Source: Penium margaritaceum (lineage: Eukaryota; Streptophyta; Zygnematophyceae; Desmidiales; Peniaceae). From it: 23,387 bases of DNA. Each line of letters begins with the position of its first letter. Position 1 is the stretch's first letter. Positions 1 to 10,010 of this stretch are shown in pieces. The stretch lies in NCBI GenBank assembly GCA_023375785.1, contig SZWC01008555.1, forward strand, positions 71,296 to 94,682. Direction: 5' to 3'. The notes under the pieces are model-generated. The model ran no database searches. It saw nothing but the letters and a program-made list of their open reading frames with translations, and was not told the DNA's origin. The translations under genes and the position numbers were made by a program.

Positions 1-3000
1 GCTGAGGTCATGCGGCCGACAGGGGCAAAGGTGTCAGTGCAATCAACTCCCTCAATCTGAGAGAACCCCTTGACGACCAAGCGGGCCTTGTAGCGTTCCA
101 GTGAGCCATCCGGCTTCACTTTCTTGCGAAAGACCCACTTGACCTGAATCGCCTTCCTCCCAGGGGGAAGGTCGACCAGCTCGTAGACTCCGTGCTCTCG
201 GATAGCGCGAAGCTCATCCTCGCAAGCAGCTCGCCAGGCATCAGCATCCTGCGATGAGAAGGCCTCCCTCAATGTGCTCGGGTCCGGCGCCATAGAGGGG
301 GAACTCTGCGTGGCAAGTGCACACGCCTCAGTGTCTGGCCTGACGGCCACGAGATTAGCCGCTGCGTCACAGGCGATATGGAACTCGCGAGTAACCAGGT
401 CGTGCCCTATGGGGCATGCTGGGTGTACCTCTGAAAGCTCAGTGCGGACACTCAGGCCTAAGGCCTTTGTGCCTGGATCACCGCTCGCGATGCTGCGAGA
501 GGAACGTCTGGGTCCAGAACTCGACGCTTGCTGAGCTCCAGAATCCAGTGGTCGAAGGCGACCACCGGGCTCACGGGAGTAACCGGAGGTCGAGGGGTGC
601 TCCTCAGGCTCAGGAACAGGTACGACCACAGGGACAGGTACGACCACAGCTGGTGAGGGCTGAGACGAGGCAGTCAGAGATGCCGTGCGCGGAGATGCGT
701 GTGTGGGGGACACTGAGCTGGGGATGACAGCGGGCAAGGCTGGCTCGGACACTGAGACAGGAGTGTCAGCCGACATAGAGACAGGAGTGGGCTGGGCTGG
801 GTCAGACGCTGGAACAGGGGTGCTAGTGGACACAGAGGGTGATGCAGGAGGAGGCGTGGGAGCAGCGGTACCTGTGGGGTGCGAAGGAGGCTGGACAGGT
901 GGGATCTCTGGACCAACGGCAATGATAGCCGGGTCATCAAGTGCTCGAGATCGAGAGGGGACTCGAGCAGACACATCAGCCTGGCGAGGAATGGTCGCTG
1001 GCGAAGAGGTCTCCCCCATCCGCCAAGGACCCTCACAGGAAGGGACATGAGATGCAGGGAGCGATGTAATCGAAGTCAGATCACGGTATGTGAGTGACTC
1101 AAAAAACATCGCGTCACGGGACTCAATGACACGACGGCGAGTGGGGTCCCAAAAGCGCCAGGCCTTTGACCGCGGGGAGATGCCGATGAAGGCACACAAG
1201 CGACCCCGAGGGGAGACCTTGGAACCCTGCTGGTCCTCGGTGTACCATACGTAGGCCAGGGATCCCCAGACGCGTGCGAGACGAAGATCGGCACGGTGGC
1301 CAAACCAAAGCTCGTACGGTGTAACATGATCCGGAAGCGGACCATCCGGGAGGCGGTTCCAGATCCACGTCATGTAGGCGAAGCCCTCGAATGGGAAGGA
1401 CTCCGGGAGACCGCACTCAGACCGCATGGCGCGGACCGCATCCTCCATGGTGCGGTTCCAGCGCTCAGATGCACCGTTCTGCTGTGGGGTAGCAGGAGCG
1501 GAGACCTGGTGAAAAATACCGTGCTCAGCAAAGAAGGAGTCCATCTCGGCGAGGAACTCGCCGCCGCGATCCGAGCGAAAGGTATGTAGGGTGTGGCGAG
1601 ACTGACGCTCAGCCATCACAAGCCAGAGCCGAACCGCAAGGGCGGCGTCGCTCTTCTGACGCAGACTGTAGACCCACCGCATCCGGGTGAAGTCATCGGT
1701 CAGCGTCAGAACATACTGGCCCCTCTCGCACAGCGACTCGACCGGGAGAGGACCAAGCAGGTCCGAGTGGACCAACTCGAGGGGCCTCAGCGCTCGGGAA
1801 CGTGAATCAGGGTAAGTGCACCGGTGCATCTTACCCTGAGCGCAAAAAAGACAGTCGGTCTTGGGTGGCTTCTCGAAAGAAGCCACGTCAAGACCAAGAG
1901 CGGGCTGTGTCCGGATGAGCTTCGACACGGTGTCGGAGCCCACATGACACAGACGTCGGTGAAGCAACCGCTGGTGTTCCGGGGATAGAACACCAGTGAC
2001 AAAAACGCGACCAGAGGAGGTGGGAGAGCAAGGGGAGGAGGGGCGAGCAATGCGGTACAAATCATCTACGACTGAAGCACGCAAGACAATGCTACGGGTA
2101 TCAAGAGCAGTCAGAATCGCTCAGTCAGCGGTATGCTCAACGGAGAGACCCATCAGAGTACAGGCACGCACAGACAGCAAACTGAGGTCAAGATCAGGCA
2201 CAAAGAGCACGTCAGAGAGATACAGGGGGCCAGACGGACCATCAAAACATACAACCCCAACACCGTGAACCGGTAAGGACTGACCAGAACCTGTACGGAC
2301 AGAACGGACAGTCGTGACAGGACCAAGTACCACAAAGTCACTACGACGACACGTCATGTGGTGGGTGGCACCGGAATCAATGATCCAAGTGCCACCGGAG
2401 TCACAACTGGTGGACGTCACTGTACAACGAGCAATAGAACACTCGGCATCAGAGGGACGCTGAGCCGTCAGTGGGAAGGAACAACGTACATCACGAAGGT
2501 GAGACTCATGAATCCAGTCAGTGCAGTCAGGCCCATCATCATCACATGCGGACTGTGCTCCCCCACACGTGTCATCACGAGTCACGAAGACGGACGAACA
2601 AGCAGTCTGTGACCCACTCAACGATGACAACACACTCGCACCTCCCTGAAAGCGAAGCGCCAGAAGATGACGAAGCTCGGCGATGGTGTGGTCACGTGGG
2701 TCTGGATCACTGCTGCTCGCCGGTGAGGATGCAGGAACAGCTGTAGTCGTAGTCACCGGGCGTCGAGAGGAGTGTGCGGTCGACGTGCCGGACGCGGTGC
2801 GAGCGGTATGGGCAGCCTGAAGTCCGCGAGTGATGCGCTCCCAGTCGAGCGGCTGCTGGCACTCGGTGTAGCGATGGGCACCTCCACAGTTGTAGCAGTG
2901 CACGGAACGGCCACTGCTACCACTGGATGACGACTGCTGCTGATCCGATCTGCGCTTCCTATTCTTCTTCTTCCCCTGGACAACTGCTGCAATGCCTTGC

Positions 3001-4298
3001 GTCTGTGTGGGTCTAGACGGGGTCGAAGAGGAGAAGGAAGATGAGGTCATGATGGAGGAAGGTGAGGGTGACTGCTGGAGGGAAGATGGTGGTGAGGCGA
3101 GGACTGCTGCAGCGAGAGAAGTCTCCTGATGTGCTACTGTTGCCTCGCGGGCCGACGTCACCTGGAGGAAAAGCTGATGGGCCCACGGGAGCAGCTGCAA
3201 GGTGGCTGAGAAAGGCTCGAGAGCAACATCTCTGTACCGTGTGAATATGTCGGTGTACTCCAGGCGAACTCCGAGCATGATCGTCCGAAGTGCCCACAGC
3301 TGTGTGCCCCCTGAGGTCCCCAGGCGCGTGTAGATACGCATGGCGCGTCGCCAGTAGTCCGCAGTAGGCTCCGCTGGTCCCTGACGGAGGGAGTGGAAGG
3401 CACGAATGTGTGACGCACGCGTGGCGTGCGTCTCTGCGGCCAGGAGGGACAACGCCAGATCCCAGCCTCCACGAGGATCAGCTCTGGTGCCTGTGCCAGC
3501 CTCGCCGAGGAAGGGACGGAAGTCAACGACAGTCTCGCGTGGCATGGCGTAGAGAAGTCCTCGCATGGCTCGGGCTGCTGTCAGCACCTATGCTGGATCT
3601 GTAGACTGGTATGGGCTGTGGTAGTAAGGCCACACTCCCTCAGAAGTAGCCCACACCTGAAACAGGATCTCCCAGCAGTCAAATCCGTCCTCGCTGATGT
3701 ACCGTGGAGGTGGTGCCTCAAAGTCCTTTGGCTGCCTCTCCGTGGGGAGAGCAGCCGCAGGCTGAGGAGGGCGAGTGACGGGAAAAACTCCTGGTAGAGG
3801 GTGGTCACTGGGGAAGTCAGGTGACGGTCGTGTCGGGGACACGAGTGGAGGTCGGATACCCGTCTGCAGCTGACGGAGGCGCTCCTGTAGAAGGCGAATC
3901 TCCGGCTCCTGGGAGTCATCCTCGAAGCCTGGCATGAATGGCTCGTCATGAAGGAGGTCCGCAGGTGGTGGGGAAACCACACCAGGAGGTGGAGCAGGTG
4001 GGGCGCCTGTCACGGGCACCTGAGCCGAGTGCTGAGTGGAGGCCGCAACGCCGGCGGCTCCCTCGGAGATCCGCGGAGGAGCCGTGGACTGAGCACGCAG
4101 GAGCTCAGTCAGCGTGCGGATCGCGTCAGTCTGCTCTCGCTGCAGACGACGCATCTCCTCCTGCTGACTGCGCAGGTCCTCAATGGCCTGCGAGCGAGGG
4201 CTCAATACCCCTGAAGAAGATGAGGAGGGATCACCTGGTCCCTTGTCCTTGTCGCCGGGCGACCTCATGTCGCCGCTCACTATGGGACGACAGGTCAA
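1..4298 (-). pseudogene. Copia gag-pol polyprotein, partial, with two in-frame stops
   Basis: One minus-strand frame runs from ATG at 4296-4298 off the left edge, broken only by TAG at 3588-3590 (codon 237) and TGA at 2121-2123 (codon 726). The first about 236 residues are Pro/Ser/Gln-rich with a charged, possibly coiled stretch. The gag domain follows, then a zinc knuckle at 2859-2897 (residues 468-480) and retropepsin DSGA with its Asp at 2376-2378. The integrase has an HHCC finger at about 1960-1835 and a catalytic triad of Asp 1761-1763, Asp 1569-1571 and Glu 1464-1466 (D-x34-E). A Pro/Ser/Thr-rich spacer lies at about 1070-350. The RT N-terminus (ending VKWVFRKKVKPDGS... and FAPVGRMTS) runs to the edge. 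Such proteins are cleaved into capsid, protease, integrase and RT/RNase H in cytoplasmic particles. The stops could be old mutations or, less likely, readthrough sites. Confidence 0.9.
2859..2897 (-). other. Gag CCHC zinc knuckle with short spacing
   Basis: The motif reads CYNCGGAHRYTEC, that is C-x2-C-x3-H-x4-C. The usual nucleocapsid knuckle is C-x2-C-x4-H-x4-C, so one residue is missing between the second Cys and His. It follows a Ser/Gln and Lys/Arg-rich stretch, as expected for an RNA-binding nucleocapsid region. Confidence 0.8.
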
Positions 4299-4389
4299 CT
4301 TTGCCGGATTTCAAAAACCGACTGCGTTTCTCGGGGACTTGAAACGCTGGCAACTTTTGACTTTTTGGTTGAAATTTTGGCTAAGTGTA

Positions 4390-4445
4390 ATGCTGACGTC
4401 AGCACGACCTGATGACGTCAGCAATGAACAATGCTGACGTCAGCT
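4390..4445. repeat. Cluster of three TGACGTCA palindromes in the Copia leader
   Basis: Perfect 8-bp palindromes TGACGTCA occur at 4394-4401, 4413-4420 and 4435-4442. The first and third sit in the longer palindrome GCTGACGTCAGC. They lie about 95-145 bp upstream of the gag ATG, between the repeat-rich leader and the coding region. TGACGTCA is the core bound by CRE/TGA-type bZIP factors; any role here is inference. A related cluster occurs at 17294-17460. Confidence 0.75.
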
Positions 4446-4479
4446 CGTCCCGTCCTTTTTTTTTCCTTGTCACGGTTCT

Positions 4480-5130
4480 GCTGTTGCGCGGTGGCGCGCG
4501 ACAGCTCCGCGGAAGCTGCGCAGCAGCTTTCGCCCAGCTGCTGCTGTAGCTGCGCTGTCAGCTGCAGTAGCAGCTGCGTAGCTGCGTGTGCAGCGGTGGC
4601 AGCGGCGGCTGCGCTGCCGCTGCTGCTGCTGCGCGTGGCAGCTGCTGCTGCGCGCGGCGCTGCTGCTGCGCGCTGCAGCTGCTGCTGCCTGCCGCCGCCG
4701 CGCGCTGCTGCTGGTTGCCGCCGCCTCACGCTACTACTGCTGCCGCTGCTGCGCTGCTGCTACTGCCGCGACTGCCGCTGCTGCTGGTGCACTGCTGCTG
4801 CCGACGCCGCTGCTGCGCTACTGCTGCCGCTGCTGCTGCGACGCTGCTGTGGCGGCCGCTGCTACTGCGCTGCTGTTGCGCGGCTGCCGCCACCGCCTCT
4901 GCTGCTGCTGCTCTGCTGCTACGGCTGTGGGGGGGGGGAAGTGGCGGCTGCACGCAATGCAGCCGCCACACACCTCTGCGTGGCGGTACGCGCTGCTGCT
5001 GTTGCCTCAGCAGCTGCGATCTCACGTGGTGGGTGGAGTACGCGGACGGCGAACGGCCGTCTCCAGCAGGTCCCAGAAAATCTGCTGCAGCGGTGACTCT
5101 CACTGCTGCTGCTCTGCTGCGTCTCTGCTG
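4480..5130. repeat. GCA/CTG-type trinucleotide-rich leader of the first Copia element
   Basis: About 650 bases are dominated by CTG, GCT, TGC and CGC triplets, imperfect and interrupted, with a run of nine G at about 4928. The stretch is the untranslated leader between primer site and gag on the minus strand. It yields long open frames of Ala, Cys, Leu, Gln or Ser in several frames on both strands, which are composition artefacts. The related gag fragment at 15.7-17.8 kb and the second element's leader are also triplet-rich. Confidence 0.85.
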
Positions 5131-5156
5131 CGCAGCTCAGTGAGATCTGTCTCACC

Positions 5157-5168
5157 GCTCTGATACCA
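5157..5168 (-). other. Primer binding site for initiator tRNA-Met
   Basis: The minus strand reads TGGTATCAGAGC, the standard plant Copia primer site complementary to the 3' end of initiator tRNA-Met. It abuts the presumed LTR end, which reads ...TTTCTCA immediately before it. This fixes both the orientation of the element and the inner edge of its 5' LTR. Confidence 0.93.
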
Positions 5169-5809
5169 TGAGAAAGTGCGTAGAAGCTTCCTAGCAACAC
5201 GGCCGCTGACCGGGCGTTAGTGCCTAGTCAGACGGTGACGACAGTCACAGGTCGTACACACAACGGCAAGGGTTCGGCTAGGAGACACAAGTGAGAGTGT
5301 CAGAATGCTTCAATATAGCATATGCAGAGAGAAATGACAACTGACAGGTCCAGGGCATAAGTACCTGCCGCGGCGCACGGCGGGTGTCGCACGCGGTAGT
5401 CCAAGAGCTGTCCTAAAACCGGCCCAAAAATACTGTTTTGGCCGTAACTCTGCGCACACATGTCAGAATGCTACGCCGTCTGAACCTAGACGTGCAGAAT
5501 CAAAAGACGCACGCAACGACTGGTCACATGCATGCATCCATCGACTGACAGCGAGTATACAATGCAAAAACATGCAAATGGGCCTCATGCCCAGTCCGCC
5601 GAAAGGCGCCTGCAAGACGTAGAAGGCACAGCATGGAGTCCCGGTGACATCTGGGGCTCTCGAACAGTGGTCGGTCAGCTCCAGACGGGTAGTCCGCCGC
5701 CTGTCGTCACGCTGGTGTCACCAGGGCCGCCTGCCTCAGGGATCTGCACGAGTATGGACACGGCCGAGTGGTCACAGTAAACTGTACAGGAACGGCACAA
5801 AGCACAACA
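5169..5809 (-). repeat. 5' LTR of the first Copia element (outer edge tentative)
   Basis: The inner end (5169, ending CA on the minus strand) is fixed by the primer site. The outer end is proposed at 5809, where the minus strand begins TGTTGTGC, giving about 640 bp. The partner LTR is outside the window, so this cannot be checked here. A TATATT box on the minus strand at 5312-5317 would put transcription start roughly 120-150 bp before the primer site, which is reasonable for a U3/R boundary. Confidence 0.5.
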
Positions 5810-5923
5810 AAGGGTCCCCATTGCCTCCTTCAGCTGGAACAGATCCAAGTTGGCCTCAAGACATTGATCCACTCTTCTTTACCCTGGCTTCATCCTTTGG
5901 CATTCACAGCCTCTTTTTTTTCC
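5810..5923. other. Short unassigned spacer ending in a candidate target site duplication
   Basis: About 100 bases lie between the proposed Copia LTR and the MULE, and I recognise no gene. They end with CTTTTTTTTCC at 5913-5923, which recurs exactly at 13097-13107. MULEs usually make 8-11 bp target duplications, so this may be one. The T-run is low complexity, so chance is possible. Confidence 0.4.
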
Positions 5924-6135
5924 CGGCCTAAATTTCGCAATACCCACTGTTTCAACCTCCGAATTTTGTCCAGTCCACTTCTCGCACATTAATGACACGG
6001 TACTCACTTTCCAGAGAAGATGCTTGCGGTACCCACTGTTTTCGCACTTCCATAAGAACATGCATGCCATACCCACTGTTGGAAAGAAATTCACTCCACC
6101 AGTTTCCCGTGAATTATTTTGTGAACTGTGGGTAT
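5924..6135. repeat. Left terminal/subterminal repeat cluster of the MULE
   Basis: The motif TACCCACTGTT or a close variant occurs at 5941-5951, 6001-6010 (TACTCACTTT), 6030-6040 and 6070-6080, usually after a GC-containing lead such as TTGCGG. One inverted copy (AACTGTGGGTATCCGG) lies at 6124-6139. Its reverse complement clusters at the other end. Such arrays are typical transposase-binding sites of plant DNA transposons; the role here is inference. Confidence 0.65.
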
Positions 6136-6139
6136 CCGG

Positions 6140-6960
6140 TAAATTATGTTTTACATTTCACCGATTTCAGTCACAATTTCTACATCGCACAAGTTAAAGC
6201 CCTGGTAATATGCCTTTCCAGTGTCTTCATGACCAGGTCGACTACCAACAGAAGAAATATCTGTTCAACCGAACCCGTCACCCCTACTGTATTTCAGTGT
6301 TTCAACAAGGGGGCTCAACTTTGGAGCGTGTGCCGAAAGCACGACGTGTCTCACATGCGAAAGCAGACGTCACATAGTTCCTTTGCCGAACATGCACTGA
6401 ACGTGCCGTGATGTTGCGTTATGCGGGCCTTGCCGTCAACCAAGACAACATGCGAACGCGATCTAAGCGAAGCATATGTCGACTACGCGATTTGTTGCCA
6501 GGTGGACGTTGCCTATTGTCGTCAACATGTCATCGGCGCCAACTGGCGGATTAATCGAGGTGGATTGACATGCTGGCACCATCCTTTCTTCGCAGCTGAC
6601 CTGGCTCCCCTCGTCGAACATTTTCCTCCAGGTGCATGGTAGGATTATAAATTTTTGTAACCCCCTCGGACGTCCCCACACCGGATGCATGTGACGCGAG
6701 CTCCACCGTCATGGAAAGTCGGCCAACCGCCATGTGATGTGGACGTTCTCTCTTGTCATCCGCAGGGGTCGTGACCGTTGACGCCATTGTTGATGTGTAT
6801 TCGACATGTTGTACCAATGTCGCAGCTTCGTCGCCGCGGTCTTGTGTCTCAGGGATGGTCCTCCTCCTCGTGCTAACTGGTGGGTTTTCTAAGTGTAGAT
6901 GGTGGGTAGGATGCATATTACGACGCATGTCGTACATTGTTATACCCAATTTTGGCCATC
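6140..6960 (+). promoter_or_regulatory. Upstream region of the MULE transposase with TATA-like box
   Basis: No convincing coding exon is visible here. A TATAAA sequence in AT-rich context lies at 6646-6651, about 310 bases before the proposed start codon at 6961, and could be the transposase promoter. Short open frames in this interval show no recognisable domain and are ignored. Confidence 0.3.
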
Positions 6961-7037
6961 ATGGCCGCCACTTTGTACGCCACTACCGGCGAATACTCGG
7001 ACGATGAGGACGACGACCCACCCGAGGTCCTCGTCTT

Positions 7038-7378
7038 CCGGTACCACCCGGAGTCATCCTTCCTAGTTACTGAGTGGGAGGAACACGACTGGAACTGTCA
7101 CGTCAACGTCATGGAGGGCATGACTCCTCGCTCCCCAGACCGTGTTGAAGAGCGCACGATGAGACTTGGAGGCAGTCAACGTGTCCGTCCGTATCGTGCT
7201 TACCGTGCCGGTGGGTTGAACCCACCTTCTTTGTAGACATGGCGTCGGCGCCGACGGGGTTGGACCTCCTGCTTGGTCGAAGTACGCTGTCCGCTAGCCA
7301 TGTCAGTGAACTATGTCTTCTGCCTATTTGCCACACATGTGACTGACATGTATGTTTGCACGTCCGCTGTGCAGGGTC
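7038..7378 (+). repeat. Left copy of a 341-bp gap-flanking duplication
   Basis: This segment (exon 1 from CCGGTACC, the intron, and the first bases of exon 2) recurs at 7380-7720 with the same length and only about ten substitutions. A single N at 7379 separates the two copies. The transposase model needs only one copy, so this is most likely a failed merge of overlapping contigs or alleles. Confidence 0.85.
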
Positions 7379-7379
7379 N

Positions 7380-7720
7380 CCGGTACCACCCGGAGTCATC
7401 CTTCCTGGTAACTGAGTGGGAGGAACACGACTGGAACTGTCACGTCAACGTTGTGGAGCGCATGACTCCTCGCTCCCCAGACCGTGTTGAAGAGCGCACG
7501 ATGAGACTTGGAGGCAGTCAACGTGTCCGTCCGTATCGTGCTTACCGTGCCGGTGGGTTGAACCCACCTTCTTTGTAGACATGGCGTCGGAGTCGACGGG
7601 GTTGGACCTCCTGCTTGGTCGAAGTACGCTGTCCGCTAGCCATGTCAGTGAAGTATGTCTTCTGCCTATTTGCCACACATGTGACTGACATGTATGTTTG
7701 CACGTCCGCTGTGCAGGGTC
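7380..7720 (+). repeat. Right copy of the 341-bp gap-flanking duplication
   Basis: Near-identical to 7038-7378. It begins in the middle of exon 1 with no start codon of its own and continues correctly into exon 2, so it supplies the real downstream junction. Its intron is 7553-7716 (164 bp). Confidence 0.85.
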
Positions 7721-9689
7721 GTCTGATGATGAGACCCCGCCGCCCCCGCCGGAGAACAGTGTGGAAGATGTTGAAGCCGCTCCATCCCGTGCGCGCAAAC
7801 GCAAAGGACGATGCACCGATTTCCCTGGCGGTCGCGCCTTCCGCAACATGGACGCCTGTCGCGAAGCAATGCAAGACTATGCCGTCGACCGTGGCATGCC
7901 GGTGTCATGGGTCTGCAGCGAGCCAACTCGCCTGGAAGTCCGCTGCAGACTGTGGAAGCAAGCAGGCTGCAAATGGCTCCTGAAGGCGTGCTACCAGCGC
8001 AAGAACGACAACGTTGCCGTCATCGAGTTTGTAGATGGCCACAAGTGTTCCCCCACCTGAAAGAAGGGCGACCAGGCGCGCCGAGCTTCCTGGGTCCTGT
8101 GGCACATTGAGCACACTATCAAGAAGAAGCCCTCCACGGACGCAAAAGCGTTGCAGCACATTGTGGAGGCTCGTACTGGGGAGAAGGTGCATTACCCCGT
8201 GGTCTACCGTGCAAAGAAGGCGGCTAAGGAGAAACTGATGGACGAGAAGGCGTTGTCGTGGTCCCTGTTCCCAGTGTATGTTGCGGAGGTAAGTCGTTAT
8301 AGCCTCCATCGCTGCTTCCCCATCCCTATTTGCGAGTGCTACACAGCTCTGTGTTCAAGCAACGTCCCCATGCCATGTTTGTCGTGCAGCTCAAACGGGT
8401 GGACCCCCGGACGGTCGCTACCGCAGAGCAAGACCAGAAGAACGTCTTCCGTCGAGCCTTCGTAGCACCGGGGGCGTGTCGGGAGGGTGGGAATCATGTG
8501 CGGCGCATCATAACCATGGACGCGACTTTCCTAAAAAACGGATTCAAGCAAGTTCTACTCATTGCGCAGTACTGGGACGCAAACAACCACTCCGTGCCCA
8601 TGGCGTGGGCGCTGTGCGGTCAGGAGGACAAGGACAACTGGCTCTAGTTCGTGCAGCACCTGGTGCAGGCCTACCCCACTGCTTGCGATTGAGGTACTGC
8701 CATCATTTTCGATCGTGACGGCGGCCTGCTTGCCGCTGTAACCCGTGAATTGCCAGGAGCGACACACACGTATTGTGCGCAGCACATCCGCGAGAACGTC
8801 AAGTCCAAGGCTGGCCGAGTCACCGCGGACCTCTTCTGGACTCTGGCACATGCGTACACCCCGCAGGAGTTCAAGCGAGCACAGTAACAGTTGGCGAAGG
8901 CGTCCGAGGCAGGACTGCAGTACATTTTCGGTGGACCCACAGAACCGGGCATCCCTCTCGCGGCGTGGAGCTGTGTGTACATCCCCGTTCCCCGTGGAGG
9001 CCACACTACAAGCAATGCGGCCGAGTCTCTCAACGCTCGTATCATGGACTTGAGGCACCTGTACCCCTTTCACTACTTCGCACAGCTGTACATCTGGGTG
9101 CAGAAGCTGCTCGTAGAGCGCCGGAAGCTGGCGCATGACTGTGAGACTACGCTGGCACCATTCGCCGACGCCAAGGTAACGAACTACACTCAGAAGGCGT
9201 GTGAGTACGACATCATCCCGGCCGGCCCATTGTTGGGAATGATCTCTGGTCCAAAGAGCCTTTCCGGCCGTGAGGTGGATTGCAACGCGAAAAAATGCAG
9301 CTGCGGACAGTGGGCCGAGTACGGAATTCCTTGCCAGCATGCTGTGAGTCTGCTTCTGGACGCTGGGGTGAACCCCAACATGTACGTGGACATGCACCTG
9401 ACGAAGATGGCATGGAAGAGAACCTATCGTCACCCCATGCCCGGTGTCAACCTTGGCGACGTGCAGTACGCAGAGAATGGGTAGGGACCCCCGGGCAAAA
9501 AGCGTGGCGCTGGAAGGCCCAAGTCCAAGCGCAAGGACCGCTACGAACGTCGGAAGAGAGATCGCATCTGTAGCCATTGTGGCCTGTCCGGACATGGCCC
9601 GCGTAAGTGCACCAACCCACCTGCACTGTCTGCAGCTAACGTGGCCGCAGCACGTGCCAAACAGCTTGCCTCCGGCCGCGGAGTGCGAG

Positions 9690-10010
9690 GTGATGGTGGA
9701 CAACAACTTGGGCCAGCAGGATCAGCAGCAGCAGGAACACGCCGAGCAGCAACAGCAGCACAAACACGTGGAGCAGCAGTAGCAGGCGGAGGAGCTGGAG
9801 CTGTTGGAGCACGAGGGGCATCAAGAGTAGCAAGAGCAGCAGGAGCATTAGCAGGAGCACCTGGAGCGGGAGGAGCAGTAGGAGCAGCAGGAGCATCTGG
9901 AGCAGCGTAAGCATCAGGAATAGTAGGAGTAGCAGGAACATCAGGAGCAGCAGGAACAGCAGGAGCAACAGGAGAAACAGGCAGTGGTGCTGCAAGTGCT
10001 GCTGCAGGTG
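9690..10010 (+). repeat. GGA/GCA triplet-rich tract coding a Gly/Ala-rich tail
   Basis: About 320 bases are rich in GCAGGA and GGAGCA units. In the transposase frame they encode Gly-Ala-rich sequence with scattered Val, Ser and Thr after the CCHC knuckle. The frame is kept across the tract apart from TAA at 9908-9910. Long Leu- or Pro-Ala-rich frames on the opposite strand are shadows. Confidence 0.7.

Larger units (their letters stand above)
1..5809 (-). mobile_element. Copia (Ty1-type) LTR retrotransposon, 5' part, minus strand
   Basis: Read on the minus strand, the order is LTR, tRNA-Met primer binding site, repeat-rich leader, gag, retropepsin, integrase, then the start of reverse transcriptase, where the window ends. 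Protease-integrase-RT order defines the Copia superfamily. The rest of RT, RNase H and the 3' LTR lie outside the window. The outer LTR edge at 5809 is only a candidate, chosen because a TGTTG start lies there on the minus strand. Two in-frame stops make this copy probably non-autonomous, but I saw no frameshift in the coding part. Confidence 0.9.

Noticed and set aside
674..1805. Various open frames on both strands over the integrase and spacer
   Set aside because: They are in wrong frames relative to the continuous minus-strand pol frame with recognisable integrase motifs.
4418..5163. Several long open frames of Ala, Cys, Leu or Gln on both strands
   Set aside because: They arise from the triplet composition of the leader, which opens several frames at once; none has a domain.
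5924..7037. Extra coding exons upstream of the transposase start
   Set aside because: Short open frames there show no domain, no codon bias and no phase-matched splice into 6961-7210.
8555..9706. 383-codon open frame on the minus strand opposite the transposase
   Set aside because: It is antisense to the DDE and SWIM coding region, has no recognisable domain, and its openness follows from codon bias of the real gene.
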